Positions 36,924-46,583 of a DNA stretch of 64,000 bases are shown here, in pieces; position 1 is the stretch's first letter, and each line of letters opens with the position of its first letter. Origin of the DNA: Salipaludibacillus sp. LMS25 (lineage in GTDB: Bacteria > Bacillota > Bacilli > Bacillales > Salisediminibacteriaceae); the NCBI RefSeq assembly GCF_024362805.1, contig NZ_CP093299.1, positions 3,876,001 through 3,940,000 of the forward strand. Direction: 5' to 3'. A program made the translations under genes and the position numbers. The notes below the pieces were generated by a model that was not told where the DNA came from, made no database searches, and saw nothing but the letters and a program-made list of their open reading frames with translations.

Positions 36924-36986
36924 CTGATCCCCAACCGATGAGAGCGCATCCTCTCGATATCAAAGTTGGGAATCAGTCTCTTTTTA
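36924..36986 (+). terminator. Second, isolated terminator-like hairpin downstream of spo0A
   Basis: A 12-position stem with one mismatch (36924-36935 with 36965-36976), an inner GAGAG/CTCTC helix and a following TCTCTTTTTA. It is 130 bases past the spo0A terminator with no gene in between. It may end an unseen small transcript. The rest of 36795-37335 shows no other feature. Confidence 0.55.
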
Positions 36987-37335
36987 TCGACTAGCTGAGA
37001 AAGCGAACTCTGCTAATGGTAAACGGATCATGGTACAATTATTATTGGCTTTAGTGAATCAAAAAAGCATTAGCGTTCGCCCCTGAAAGTGTGACGATAA
37101 CTAATGTAGAGGATGATAGTGTGAAGGCTGGATATGACTGCATAAAAGAGCTGTAACGTATCTTTTGCAGGGATCCACTTATTTACCCACTTCTTGAGAA
37201 AATAAATTTGGGACAAGAAAATAGTTCTACTTTTTGGCGAAAATAAATGCGATAGCAACTACAAAAGAACAAGAAACCCGACTATTTTTCAAACTATAAT
37301 AAAGAAAACCATATAAGGAAAGGGAAGGATATATC

Positions 37336-37683
37336 ATGACTAAACATCAAATATATACAATGAGTGTCGCAAAAGTCTATCCGCATTATGTTACAAAGGC
37401 GGAGAAAAAAGGACGAACAAAAACAGAAGTGGATGAAATCATCCGTTGGTTGACAGGATATAGCCAGAAAGAGTTAGAGGATCAACTGGAAAAACAGACA
37501 AACTTTGAGACCTTTTTTGCGGAAGCTCCCCAACTGAATCCTTCCCGGACTTTGATCAAAGGAGTGATCTGCGGTATCCGTGTGGAAGACATCGAGGAAC
37601 CAACTATGCAGGAAATTCGCTATTTGGATAAATTGATAGATGAGTTAGGAAAAGGAAAAGAGATGGAAAAGATTTTGCGGTGA
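37336..37683 (+). CDS. DUF2200 family protein
   Basis: 115 residues. It starts [20 protein letters not shown] and contains [20 protein letters not shown], the DUF2200 signature that I recall from many Gram-positive genomes. Cytosolic, no signal peptide. Function unknown. It has a fair AAGGAAAGGGAAGG ribosome site. It lies between intact spo0A and a decayed spo0A fragment, a slot not used in B. subtilis, so it may have arrived by local rearrangement. Confidence 0.85.
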   Translation: MTKHQIYTMSVAKVYPHYVTKAEKKGRTKTEVDEIIRWLTGYSQKELEDQLEKQTNFETFFAEAPQLNPSRTLIKGVICGIRVEDIEEPTMQEIRYLDKLIDELGKGKEMEKILR

Positions 37684-37874
37684 TTTCAGCTGGAAATATA
37701 AAAAATAGGTATAGCTGATTTTTGTTAAAACAACAATAACACTTTACAAATGGGTCTCTTGACGTGTATGTCATTAAATGAGAATTTTGCACAAAATATA
37801 CTTTAGTCAACAAATTCATATGAGATGTTAAAGTTTAATTGGTTAAAGCGCTAAAATTGTTGTAGGGGCTATAT

Positions 37875-38049
37875 GTGTATGGAGCCGAGTCAGTGGAATT
37901 CATTGTGTTCTCAATACAGTCACCAGTCATAAAGCAAAACCGATCAATTCCGAATTTATCCCACTCTTAAGGGGCAGTAAAACCCCCACTGATTGAAGCT
38001 TAGCTTTATTGTCATGATAAACTACGTATTAAACATAAGGTTAGTTAAG
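37875..38049 (+). pseudogene. Decayed 3' copy of spo0A, interrupted by a short repeat
   Basis: The sequence from about 37878 aligns with the last 55 codons of spo0A (from 36601). Matches include TGGAGC.GAG, GAATTCATT, ATACAGT, AAAGCAAAACC and, after the insertion, ATAAACTACG.ATT.AACA and AAGGTTAGTTAAG. The frame still reads TVTSHKAKPINSEFI against [15 protein letters not shown] in Spo0A. It is broken by the 45-base repeat element at 37960-38004 and a six-base gap. No promoter or upstream domain remains. Confidence 0.82.
37955..38009 (+). repeat. Dispersed intergenic repeat, short form, copy 4, inside the spo0A relic
   Basis: A 45-base body (37960-38004) flanked by TTTAT on both sides. Intact spo0A has a single TTTAT at the matching place (GAATTTATTGCC, 36682-36693). 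This shows the element as an insertion and gives its boundaries. Confidence 0.9.
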
Positions 38050-38374
38050 TGACAACTGTTTTAACTTATCACTCATAATTTAGCAGTTCTAGCTTTACCG
38101 CCCAATAAATCAAACTGATTTGTTGGGTTCTTCACATAGAAGAAATATTTGGAATAGATTTAAGCGTGGAAAATACAACGTCATATTTTTTACATCCTCC
38201 ACGTAATAGCAGTTAACAAAAGAAGGAAGTCAGGTAAAGTCAAATTGCTTTCTCGTTAAAAAGTAAATTGACAATAACTTATACCTCTAAAGAAAGAGAA
38301 GGGGGAAAAGCTAATTTTGAGGAGTTAAAAAGGCTACCTCAAGTAAAAAGACAGAGCATGAAAGGGGAGAGAAA
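38050..38374. other. Gene-free stretch before the DksA-like gene
   Basis: It holds a 12-bp hairpin at 38101-38127 (CCCAATAAATCA with TGATTTGTTGGG) lacking a strong T-run. TTGACA at 38268-38273 has no good -10. Nothing else recognised. Confidence 0.4.
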
Positions 38375-39031
38375 ATGGAAGATTATGCTCGCTTAAAAAA
38401 GGGGCTTGAAGAGCAGAAAAAAATCTTGAGTGAGCGTTTAAAGGCGTATGATGATTATGGACTTGACCATGGATTTGCATCGAGTATTTCGTCAGGTGAA
38501 TTATCACAATATGATAATCATCCAGCAGATAGCGCCACCGAACTTTACGAAAGAGAAAAAGATATTGCGCTTCATGAGAAAATCATTCTCGAATTAAAAG
38601 CGATTGAACATGCATTAAATAAATTCGAAAATGGCACCTACGGTATTTGTGAAGTCACTGGACAACAAATTCCTTATGAACGTTTAGAAGCGAAACCGAC
38701 GGCAAAAACGATCATCCAACATGCAAGTAATAACCATTATTTTTCTCGACCAGTTGAGGAAGATGTGCTAGAAGATTTTAGAAAATATAATTTCGATAAA
38801 GCTCAGGATGAAACGCAATTTGATGCTGAGGACTCTTGGCAAGCTGTAGCACGCTTTAATGAGCTCCCTATGGTTTTTGAGGATTCATCGCTTGATGAAA
38901 ATAGTGAATTAATTGGCTATGTAGAAGAAATTGAAGGATTTTTATCCACTGGTATTGAAGGTTATAAAGGTGAAGAGAGTGTTGAGTTCCAGCGGAATAG
39001 TCATTATGATCATTATCTCAATAATAAATAG
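38375..39031 (+). CDS. TraR/DksA-type protein, YteA-like, with a degenerate zinc finger
   Basis: 218 residues. An N-terminal helical pair contains DNHPADSATELYEREKDIAL, the YteA/YlyA/YocK hallmark, and the C4-type region reads FENGTYGICEVTGQQIPYERLEA. Only one of the four Cys is kept, so zinc binding is doubtful. The C-terminal 80 residues are acidic. In Bacillus such proteins are linked with sporulation and general stress; the target here is unknown. The ribosome site is AAAGGGGAGAG. Confidence 0.82.
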   Translation: MEDYARLKKGLEEQKKILSERLKAYDDYGLDHGFASSISSGELSQYDNHPADSATELYEREKDIALHEKIILELKAIEHALNKFENGTYGICEVTGQQIPYERLEAKPTAKTIIQHASNNHYFSRPVEEDVLEDFRKYNFDKAQDETQFDAEDSWQAVARFNELPMVFEDSSLDENSELIGYVEEIEGFLSTGIEGYKGEESVEFQRNSHYDHYLNNK

Positions 39032-39168
39032 CGTTACATTACCCCCGACGAGCACAGCTTTTCGGGGGATTCTAGTGTTGCGTGCGTTTTGATAATAACA
39101 AAAGGAACAATAAAATAACTTTAAAGCATTTGCATAAAACGGCAAGGGAATGGAATGGGTCATCTTTG

Positions 39169-39423
39169 TTATCTAAGTGTTTTTTTATTTTGAAATCTAG
39201 GCGCGACTTTATTATTTTTACGATCCCTATGTAAAATAAAGCCTCCGATAAGCCAGATCCCAACAGCGAGAGCGATGATACCGACAAAAAATTGGACATA
39301 AAGGGTCTGATAAGGGGAAATTAACTGTCCAAATAATGTGTCTCGCATTAACTTAATACCGTAGCCTGCTGTAAATATAGGGATAAGTAGAATAATCAAA
39401 GCAATAAAACGTTGAAATGTCAT
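39169..39423 (-). CDS. yqzF: DUF2627 membrane protein YqzF
   Basis: 84 residues with two membrane segments (about 4-24 and 42-66) and a basic tail. Size, hydropathy and place upstream of bkdR match YqzF of B. subtilis. The ATG follows GAAAGGACATC. Function unknown. Confidence 0.82.
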   Translation of the reverse strand: MTFQRFIALIILLIPIFTAGYGIKLMRDTLFGQLISPYQTLYVQFFVGIIALAVGIWLIGGFILHRDRKNNKVAPRFQNKKTLR

Positions 39424-39630
39424 AAAAGTGATGTCCTTTCTCTTTTCAACTTCACCGCTATTTTAACGTAAAATTGAAAGGAGGTCGAGCCGTAAACAGA
39501 CAGAAAGCTTGTTATAAAATGATCGGTAACACTTTTATTATGGAAAAAAACCTGTATAGTGGAAAGTGGTATGAAAATTATTGCAGACATGTAACCCGGG
39601 TATGAGCCTACAAGAAGGAGGAAACGTGAC

Positions 39631-41700
39631 ATGAAGAAAGCGCTCATTATAGGATCAGACAAAAACTGTACATTTCTTGTTAAAGTTCTTTCCCAAACCG
39701 ATCATCTAGAAGTCATTGGTATCGTGTGTCATGAAAAATCAGCGACGCGTTCAACATATCTGGAGCATAAGTTACATGTTTACGATAATTGGAAATCTGC
39801 TGTAGATGACTTTACGCTTAACATTATTATTGAGATGACTGGTAGCACTTATTTATATAAAGACATCCTCGCTTATGTCAAAGAACGAGATATTATTGTT
39901 ATACCTCATTCAATAGCGTGTATTCTACTCCATTTATTAGAGGAAAAAGAAGACCTTATAGATGAAATTAGTAACCATCACGAAAAAATTAAAAATATCG
40001 TTGAGGCCACACATGATGGCATGATAGCCATTGACAGTAGCGAAAAAATAACCCTCATGAATCGTCGTGCTGAACAAATTTCTTCCATTTCAGCAGCAAA
40101 TGCTATAGGGAAAAAAATTAATCATGTTATTCCATCGAGTCAACTTCCTCGTGTTTTACAAACAAAGGAAGTAGAAAGAAATAAAAAACAATTTATTTCT
40201 AAAGATAAGACAATTGTTACAACACGTGTTCCCATGATGAAAAACCAAGAATTAATCGGAGCACTTGGGGTCTTTAAAGATGTCACTGAAATCACGAAAA
40301 TGGCAGAAGAAGTGACAAATTTAAAAAGCGTTCAAACAATGCTAGAAGCAATTATTAACTCGTCAAATGATGCCATTTCTGTCGTTGATGAAAAAGGAAT
40401 TGGTATGTTAATTAATCCAGCGTACACACGACTAACGGGTCTCACTAAAGATAAAGTCCTTGGTCAGCCAGCAACGGCAGATATTTCAGAAGGTGAAAGC
40501 ATGCACCTGAAAGTACTAAAAACGAAAATGCCTGTTCGGGGTGTACGTATGAAGGTAGGACCAGCTAAAAGGGATGTCATTGTAAATGTAGCACCAGTCA
40601 TAGTTGATGACCACTTAAAAGGGAGCGTTGCTGTCATTCATGACCGATCAGAAATTGTATCGTTGTCAAAGCAACTAGAACAAGCGAAACAAATGATTCG
40701 GACACTTGAAGCTAAATATTGTTTTAAAGATATTATTGGTCATTCAGTTGGCATACAAACGGCTATTGCCCAAGCAAAAGTGGCAGCAGCTACCCCCGTT
40801 ACCATTTTATTAAGGGGAGAGTCAGGCACAGGGAAGGAATTGTTTGCCCATGCTATACATAATGAGAGTGACCGCAAGTACAATAAATTCATACGTGTTA
40901 ATTGTGCAGCCATATCAGAAACATTGCTAGAAAGTGAATTGTTTGGCTATGAAGAAGGGGCTTTTTCTGGAGCGAAGCGTGGAGGAAAAAAAGGTTTTTT
41001 TGAAGAAGCCCATAAAGGTAGTATTTTTTTGGACGAAATAGGAGAACTGTCTCCTCCTATGCAAGCGAAGCTTTTAAGAGTGCTTCAAGAACGAGAAATT
41101 GTCAGAGTTGGGAGTACGAAAGCTATAACCATTGATGTCCGTGTTATAGCAGCTACTAACGATAAAATGGAAGAAAAGATAGCGAATAATCAATTTCGCG
41201 CTGATTTGTATTATCGACTAAATCGTATGCCGATTTTTATTCCACCCCTACGGGACAGATGTGACGATTTTCGAGAACTTGCCGAGCATATGTTTCGGAA
41301 ATTAAATAAAGATTATGGGCGAAATGTCACAACTATGTCGGCTGAAGTATTGGAAGCATTACAGCGTTATAATTGGCCTGGGAATGTGAGGGAATTAGAG
41401 AATATTCTAGGGATGGCCATGATTTACATGCATTATACAGATAACGAAATGCAACTATGTCATCTCCCAGCCTTTCCCCATACACCAGAGAAAAATGTTG
41501 AGGGGCAGCCTGATTTTCAACTAGAGCAGTGTTTGAATGCTAATATGTCTTTACAGGAAATCTTAGAAAGTCAAGAGAAAAAAATTTTAAAAAAAGTTTT
41601 GGCTAACCATAATGGTAATAAGACTCAGACAGCTAAAGTATTGAAAATATCCATTAGAAACTTATATTATAAATTGAAAAAACATCACGTCATTGATTGA
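39631..41700 (+). CDS. bkdR: Sigma-54-dependent activator of the bkd operon, BkdR
   Basis: 689 residues. Residues 1-115 form a Rossmann-like sensor segment ([18 protein letters not shown]). Two PAS domains follow (about 125-225 and 245-340). The AAA+ domain (about 365-600) has Walker A GESGTGKE, the sigma-54 contact loop in the form GAFSGA instead of GAFTGA, and Walker [13 protein letters not shown] Fis-type helix-turn-helix ends the protein ([20 protein letters not shown]). It should activate the -24/-12 promoter just downstream in response to branched-chain compounds. Confidence 0.94.
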   Translation: MKKALIIGSDKNCTFLVKVLSQTDHLEVIGIVCHEKSATRSTYLEHKLHVYDNWKSAVDDFTLNIIIEMTGSTYLYKDILAYVKERDIIVIPHSIACILLHLLEEKEDLIDEISNHHEKIKNIVEATHDGMIAIDSSEKITLMNRRAEQISSISAANAIGKKINHVIPSSQLPRVLQTKEVERNKKQFISKDKTIVTTRVPMMKNQELIGALGVFKDVTEITKMAEEVTNLKSVQTMLEAIINSSNDAISVVDEKGIGMLINPAYTRLTGLTKDKVLGQPATADISEGESMHLKVLKTKMPVRGVRMKVGPAKRDVIVNVAPVIVDDHLKGSVAVIHDRSEIVSLSKQLEQAKQMIRTLEAKYCFKDIIGHSVGIQTAIAQAKVAAATPVTILLRGESGTGKELFAHAIHNESDRKYNKFIRVNCAAISETLLESELFGYEEGAFSGAKRGGKKGFFEEAHKGSIFLDEIGELSPPMQAKLLRVLQEREIVRVGSTKAITIDVRVIAATNDKMEEKIANNQFRADLYYRLNRMPIFIPPLRDRCDDFRELAEHMFRKLNKDYGRNVTTMSAEVLEALQRYNWPGNVRELENILGMAMIYMHYTDNEMQLCHLPAFPHTPEKNVEGQPDFQLEQCLNANMSLQEILESQEKKILKKVLANHNGNKTQTAKVLKISIRNLYYKLKKHHVID

Positions 41701-41720
41701 TAAAAATTGCATGCGATTTA

Positions 41721-41735
41721 TTGCGCAGTGTGCAA
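41721..41735 (+). promoter_or_regulatory. Candidate BkdR upstream activating sequence
   Basis: TTGCGCAGTGTGCAA is an inverted repeat with one mismatch. It lies 64 bases before the -24 element, a usual distance for an enhancer-binding protein. A related ATTGCATGCGAT lies at 41706-41717. Confidence 0.55.
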
Positions 41736-41798
41736 AATATAGCACGTAACTATGAAGGTATTTATAAAATTAAGCGTGTCATTCACATGATGTTAAAC

Positions 41799-41816
41799 TT
41801 GGCATTCTTTTTGCAT
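41799..41816 (+). promoter_or_regulatory. Sigma-54 (SigL) -24/-12 promoter of the bkd operon
   Basis: TTGGCATTCTTTTTGCAT has the invariant GG and GC dinucleotides ten bases apart and fits TGGCAc-N5-TTGCa. It is 69 bases before ptb and directly behind the gene for its activator. Confidence 0.93.
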
Positions 41817-41884
41817 CTTAATATCTATTAGAAAGTCATTATAGGTCCTATTTAGTTATTGGCGTATTTGAAAGGTGGCACATC

Positions 41885-42814
41885 ATGAATTTAGAAACGT
41901 TATTCCAAAAAGTGAAAAAGCAGCCGACAGAAACAGTTGCTGTAGCACATGCAGTAGATCCTTCTGTTTTTTTAACTGCAGAAAGGGCGATTGAAGAAGA
42001 CATCGCATCGTTTATTTTCACAGGTCCACGGGAGGAAATGGAAAAAGCAGCTAAGAAGGCAGGTTTTTCTTTTCGGCATGATCCACGGGTTCAGTGGATA
42101 AATACACCCGATGAAAATAGTTCGGCTAATAAGGCGATTGAATTAATTAAAGAGCATCATGCTAGTGTTCTTATGAAAGGCATGCTCCCAACAGCTGTGT
42201 TACTGAAAGCCGTTTTAAAAAAAGAAGGAGGGCTAAGGACGGGGAATATTCTCTCACATGTAGCAGGATTTTCCCTTCCTCACCGTAATAAGTTATTATT
42301 TATTACAGACTCGGCTATGAACATATCACCTGATTTAACAGATAAAACAGCTATTGTACAAAATGCCGTTACAGCTGTTAAGAGGATGGGCGTAAGTAAA
42401 CCGAAAGTTGCCATACTAGCAGCGGTGGAAACAGTTAATACGAATATGCCTGCTACATTAGATGCGGCTTCACTCGTACAAATGTCTAAAAGGGGCCAGA
42501 TAAACGATTGTGTCATTGATGGCCCTCTTGGTTTTGATAGTGCTGTATCCACGGAGGCAGCTGAACAAAAGAATATTCAGTCGTCCGTTGCAGGGCAAGC
42601 AGATATATTACTCGTGCCATCCATTGAGGCGGGGAACATCTTATATAAATCGCTTACCTATTTTGCAGGTGCAACTGTAGGTGGTTTATTAGTAGGTGCT
42701 AGGGCAGCCGTTGTTGTATCTTCTCGGTCAGATTCTGTTGACAGTAAGTTATTCTCATTGGCAATGGCTATAAGTACAAAAATATCAAAAAAATCTATAA
42801 CACAGGGGGAATAA
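41885..42814 (+). CDS. ptb: Phosphate butyryltransferase
   Basis: 309 residues of the phosphotransacetylase family. It converts branched-chain or butyryl-CoA to the acyl phosphate, which Buk uses to make ATP. Motifs include LMKGMLPTAVLLKAVL and IDGPLGFDSAVS. First gene of the operon; slightly longer than B. subtilis Ptb (299 aa). The ribosome site is AAAGGTGG. Confidence 0.94.
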   Translation: MNLETLFQKVKKQPTETVAVAHAVDPSVFLTAERAIEEDIASFIFTGPREEMEKAAKKAGFSFRHDPRVQWINTPDENSSANKAIELIKEHHASVLMKGMLPTAVLLKAVLKKEGGLRTGNILSHVAGFSLPHRNKLLFITDSAMNISPDLTDKTAIVQNAVTAVKRMGVSKPKVAILAAVETVNTNMPATLDAASLVQMSKRGQINDCVIDGPLGFDSAVSTEAAEQKNIQSSVAGQADILLVPSIEAGNILYKSLTYFAGATVGGLLVGARAAVVVSSRSDSVDSKLFSLAMAISTKISKKSITQGE

Positions 42815-42817
42815 AAA

Positions 42818-43918
42818 TTGGAATTATTTAAATACATGGAAACATATGATTACGAACAAACGGTTGTGTGTCAAGATAAAGAGTCAGGTTTAAAAGCGAT
42901 TATCGCTATACATGACACCACTTTAGGTCCTGCGTTAGGTGGGACTCGGATGTGGACGTATCAATCAGAGGAAGAGGCATTTGAAGATGCTTTAAGACTT
43001 GCTAAAGGCATGACATACAAAAATGCAGCTGCTGGACTGAATCTTGGAGGCGGTAAAACCGTGATTATTGGTGACCCACGTAAAGATAAAAATGAAGCTA
43101 TGTTCAGAGCCTTTGGCCGTTTCATTCAAGGTTTAAATGGTCGTTATATTACTGCTGAAGACGTGGGAACCACTGTGGAAGACATGGATCTAGTTTATTC
43201 GGAAACAGATTATGTAACAGGTATTTCACCTGCATTTGGTTCTTCTGGAAACCCCTCTCCAGTGACTGCTTATGGCGTTTATGTCGGGATGAAAGCTGCA
43301 GCAAAAGAAGCATTTGGTGACGACTCTCTTGAGGGTAAAACAATTGCAGTACAAGGAGTTGGTAACGTAGCTTTCAGTCTATGCAGGTATTTATACGAAG
43401 AAGGTGCTCGGTTAATCGTAACCGATATTAATAAAGAAGCAGTTAAACGGGCAGTAGAAGCATTCGACGCCGAAGCAGTAGATATAAATGATATATATAG
43501 TGCAGATTGTGATATTTATTCCCCGTGTGCGTTAGGTGCTACAATTAATGATGATACAATCCCACAATTAAAAGCGAAAGTGATAGCAGGAGCTGCCAAT
43601 AACCAATTGAAAGAAACCCGCCATGGGGATATCATTCAAGAAAAGGGGATTGTCTACGCACCTGATTATGTTATAAACTCTGGGGGCGTTATTAATGTTG
43701 CTGATGAGTTAGTCGGCTATAATCGCGAGCGAGCTATGAAAAAAGTTGAAACCATTTATGATAGTATTACAAAGATTTTTGACATTGCAAAACGAGATAT
43801 GATTCCTTCTTATAAAGCAGCAAATCGAATGGCTGAAGAAAGAATTGAGACTATGAAAAAATCTCGCCGACAGTTTTTACAAAATGGTATGTCAATATTA
43901 AGCCGTGGAAGAGGTTAA
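42818..43918 (+). CDS. bcd: Leucine (branched-chain amino acid) dehydrogenase
   Basis: 366 residues, TTG start three bases after ptb. The N-terminal catalytic domain has [10 protein letters not shown] and the Lys motif [20 protein letters not shown]. The Rossmann domain has [15 protein letters not shown]. It deaminates Leu, Ile and Val to keto acids, the substrates of BkdA/BkdB. Confidence 0.96.
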   Translation: MELFKYMETYDYEQTVVCQDKESGLKAIIAIHDTTLGPALGGTRMWTYQSEEEAFEDALRLAKGMTYKNAAAGLNLGGGKTVIIGDPRKDKNEAMFRAFGRFIQGLNGRYITAEDVGTTVEDMDLVYSETDYVTGISPAFGSSGNPSPVTAYGVYVGMKAAAKEAFGDDSLEGKTIAVQGVGNVAFSLCRYLYEEGARLIVTDINKEAVKRAVEAFDAEAVDINDIYSADCDIYSPCALGATINDDTIPQLKAKVIAGAANNQLKETRHGDIIQEKGIVYAPDYVINSGGVINVADELVGYNRERAMKKVETIYDSITKIFDIAKRDMIPSYKAANRMAEERIETMKKSRRQFLQNGMSILSRGRG

Positions 43919-43990
43919 CATCTAATGTCCCTTTTCCAAGGGACTTATTTTGCGCATGTTATCATTTACTAGAGGACAGGAGGAATTGAC

Positions 43991-45091
43991 ATGAGTCATG
44001 ATGTTTATCACATTTTAGCGATTAACCCCGGCTCCACATCAACTAAAATTGCGCTCTATGAAAACGAAAATGAATTGTTTGTTGAAACATTGAGACACGA
44101 CAAGACAACGTTGACTAGATTCCATTCTATAGGAGAGCAATATAAGTTTCGAAAAAATGTCATACTTGACCTTCTAAAGGACAACAACTATAAGGTGTCA
44201 GAGCTATCTGCTGTCGTCGGAAGGGGGGGCTTGTTACGTCCAATTGAAGGGGGTACCTATCGTGTAAATCACTTAATGCTTGCTGACTTAGAAGTGGGAT
44301 ACGCTGGCCAACATGCCTCTAATTTAGGCGGTATACTGGCACATGACATCGCCCATGAATTAAACATTCAAGCCTATATTGTCGACCCGGTAGTGGTAGA
44401 CGAAATGGCAGATGTGGCTAGAATATCGGGCTTTGCTGGCTGTCAAAGAAAAAGCATTTTTCATGCATTAAATCAAAAAGCAGTTGCGAGAAAGGTGGCA
44501 TCTGATCTCAATACATCGTATGATAAACTTAATACGATCGTGGTACATATGGGTGGAGGCATTACGATCGGAGCCCATCAGCAGGGGCGTGTGATCGATG
44601 TGAATAATGGTCTACACGGTGAAGGGCCTTTTTCCCCTGAACGCGCTGGAACTGTCCAAGCAGGGGATCTTGTAGAAAAGTGTTTTTCCGGTAAATATAG
44701 CAAAGATGATATGATGAAAAAGATTGTGGGTAACGGAGGCTTAGCTGGTCACCTAGGTACAACAGATGCTATTGAAGTGGAAAGACGCATTTCAAATGGT
44801 GACAAAAAAGCAGCACTTATCTATGATGCCATGGCCTATCAAGTAGCAAAGGAAATTGGTAGTGCGGCTGTCGTTCTTTCTGGAAATATCGATGTCATCA
44901 TTTTAACTGGCGGTCTTGCTCATGCAAAAGAATTTGTCGAGAAAATCACCTCTCGTGTAAAATGGATAGCAAGGATTGTGACAGAACCAGGTGAGAATGA
45001 AATGAAAGCCCTATGTGAAGGGGCATTAAGAGTATTAAGAGGAGAAGAGGACGTAAAGGAATATGGTGTTAACACATCTGCTGACAACTAA
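43991..45091 (+). CDS. buk: Butyrate kinase
   Basis: 366 residues of the acetate/butyrate kinase family. It begins with the phosphate motif [18 protein letters not shown] and has [21 protein letters not shown] (quoted as residues 184-204) and [12 protein letters not shown]. With Ptb it gives ATP from branched acyl-CoA. AGGAGG precedes the ATG. Confidence 0.96.
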   Translation: MSHDVYHILAINPGSTSTKIALYENENELFVETLRHDKTTLTRFHSIGEQYKFRKNVILDLLKDNNYKVSELSAVVGRGGLLRPIEGGTYRVNHLMLADLEVGYAGQHASNLGGILAHDIAHELNIQAYIVDPVVVDEMADVARISGFAGCQRKSIFHALNQKAVARKVASDLNTSYDKLNTIVVHMGGGITIGAHQQGRVIDVNNGLHGEGPFSPERAGTVQAGDLVEKCFSGKYSKDDMMKKIVGNGGLAGHLGTTDAIEVERRISNGDKKAALIYDAMAYQVAKEIGSAAVVLSGNIDVIILTGGLAHAKEFVEKITSRVKWIARIVTEPGENEMKALCEGALRVLRGEEDVKEYGVNTSADN

Positions 45092-45114
45092 AATTCGAGC
45101 AGGAGGGATTTTTT

Positions 45115-46542
45115 ATGGCTAAAGAATATGATCTGGTCATATTAGGAGCTGGTACTGGTGGATACGTAGCAGCGATTAGAGCGTCGCAACTTGGAATGAC
45201 TGTTGCAGTCGTGGAAAAAGAAAAGCTTGGAGGGACGTGCTTACACAAAGGGTGTATCCCTAGTAAAGCCCTTTTAAGAAGTGCGGAAGTCTATAAAACC
45301 GTTAAAGAAGCGGGAACATTTGGAATCTCATTAGATAATCCTGTCCTTAATTTTACTGCAGTACAAAAGCGTAAAATGGCAATAGTGGATCAATTATATA
45401 AAGGTGTCCAGCACTTAATGAAAAAAGGGAAAATAGATGTATACGAGGGGTTCGGTAGGATTCTTGGTCCATCTATTTTTTCGCCGACTGCTGGTACAGT
45501 ATCAATTGAAAATAATGACGGCGCAGAAAATGAGATGCTGATTCCTAAGTATGTTTTAATTGCCACTGGGAGTAAACCTAAGGCTTTGCCTGATGTGACG
45601 TTAGATGAAGAGAAGATCCTTTCTTCAGAAGGGGCTCTACAATTAGATATGTTACCTGCTTCCATAAGCATTATCGGTGGAGGTGTGATCGGAATTGAAT
45701 GGGCCTCCATGTTAGTAGACTTTGGTGTGGAAGTAACGGTACTTGAATATGCTTCACGTATTTTACCGCTTGAAGATGTCGACGTTTCTAAAGAAATGCA
45801 GCGATCGTTAAAGAAAAAAGGTGTCAAAATTATAACAAGCGCTAAAGTACTTCCTGATCAATTAGACACAACAGAAGATACTGTCAACGTTGCTTATGAG
45901 CATAAAGGTGAAACGAAACATGTGTCATCTGAGAAAGTACTCATCTCTATAGGAAGAACGGCTAATGTGACGGATATCGGATTGGAAAATACAGATATCC
46001 AGATTAAAAACGACGTTATTCATGTTAACGAGCATTACCAAACGAAAGAAGCGCACATATATGCCATTGGGGACGTGATTGGGGGGCTACAGTTAGCACA
46101 TGTTGCGTCACACGAAGGGATTGCGGCAGTTGAGCATATGGCTGGAATGGTGACTCACCCTGTGGAAGAACTGCATGTGCCAAAATGTATTTATTCCTCG
46201 CCAGAAGCAGCAAGTGTCGGCTTATCCGAGGAGGCTGCAAAAGAACAAGGCTATTCAGTTAAAATAGGTAAATTCTTGTTTAAAGCAATAGGTAAAGCGC
46301 TTGTCTACGGTGATACATCAGGTTTTGTTAAGTTTGTGTCAGATGCAGAAACAAACGATTTGCTCGGTGTTCATATGATTGGACCGCATGTGACAGACAT
46401 GATTTCTGAAGCAGCTCTTGCAAAAGTACTTGATGCGGCTGATTGGGAAGTGGCTAGCACCATTCACCCGCACCCTAGTTTATCTGAGGCGATTGGGGAA
46501 GCTGCTCTAGCTGTTGATGGGAAAGACATTCATGGTGGTTAA
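45115..46542 (+). CDS. lpdV: Dihydrolipoyl dehydrogenase, E3 of the branched-chain complex
   Basis: 475 residues. FAD motif ILGAGTGGYVAAIRA, redox-active GGTCLHKGCIPSK, NAD motif IIGGGVIGIEWAS, and the C-terminal His-Glu pair in HPHPSLSEAIGEA. It reoxidises the lipoyl group of BkdB. Confidence 0.96.
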   Translation: MAKEYDLVILGAGTGGYVAAIRASQLGMTVAVVEKEKLGGTCLHKGCIPSKALLRSAEVYKTVKEAGTFGISLDNPVLNFTAVQKRKMAIVDQLYKGVQHLMKKGKIDVYEGFGRILGPSIFSPTAGTVSIENNDGAENEMLIPKYVLIATGSKPKALPDVTLDEEKILSSEGALQLDMLPASISIIGGGVIGIEWASMLVDFGVEVTVLEYASRILPLEDVDVSKEMQRSLKKKGVKIITSAKVLPDQLDTTEDTVNVAYEHKGETKHVSSEKVLISIGRTANVTDIGLENTDIQIKNDVIHVNEHYQTKEAHIYAIGDVIGGLQLAHVASHEGIAAVEHMAGMVTHPVEELHVPKCIYSSPEAASVGLSEEAAKEQGYSVKIGKFLFKAIGKALVYGDTSGFVKFVSDAETNDLLGVHMIGPHVTDMISEAALAKVLDAADWEVASTIHPHPSLSEAIGEAALAVDGKDIHGG

Positions 46543-46583
46543 GTAGCTTTTATTACTAATCGATTTTGAGGAGGGAAAGAAAG

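Noticed and set aside
45390..45827. 145-codon antisense frame in lpdV
   Set aside because: Shadow of the sense gene with no start signal.
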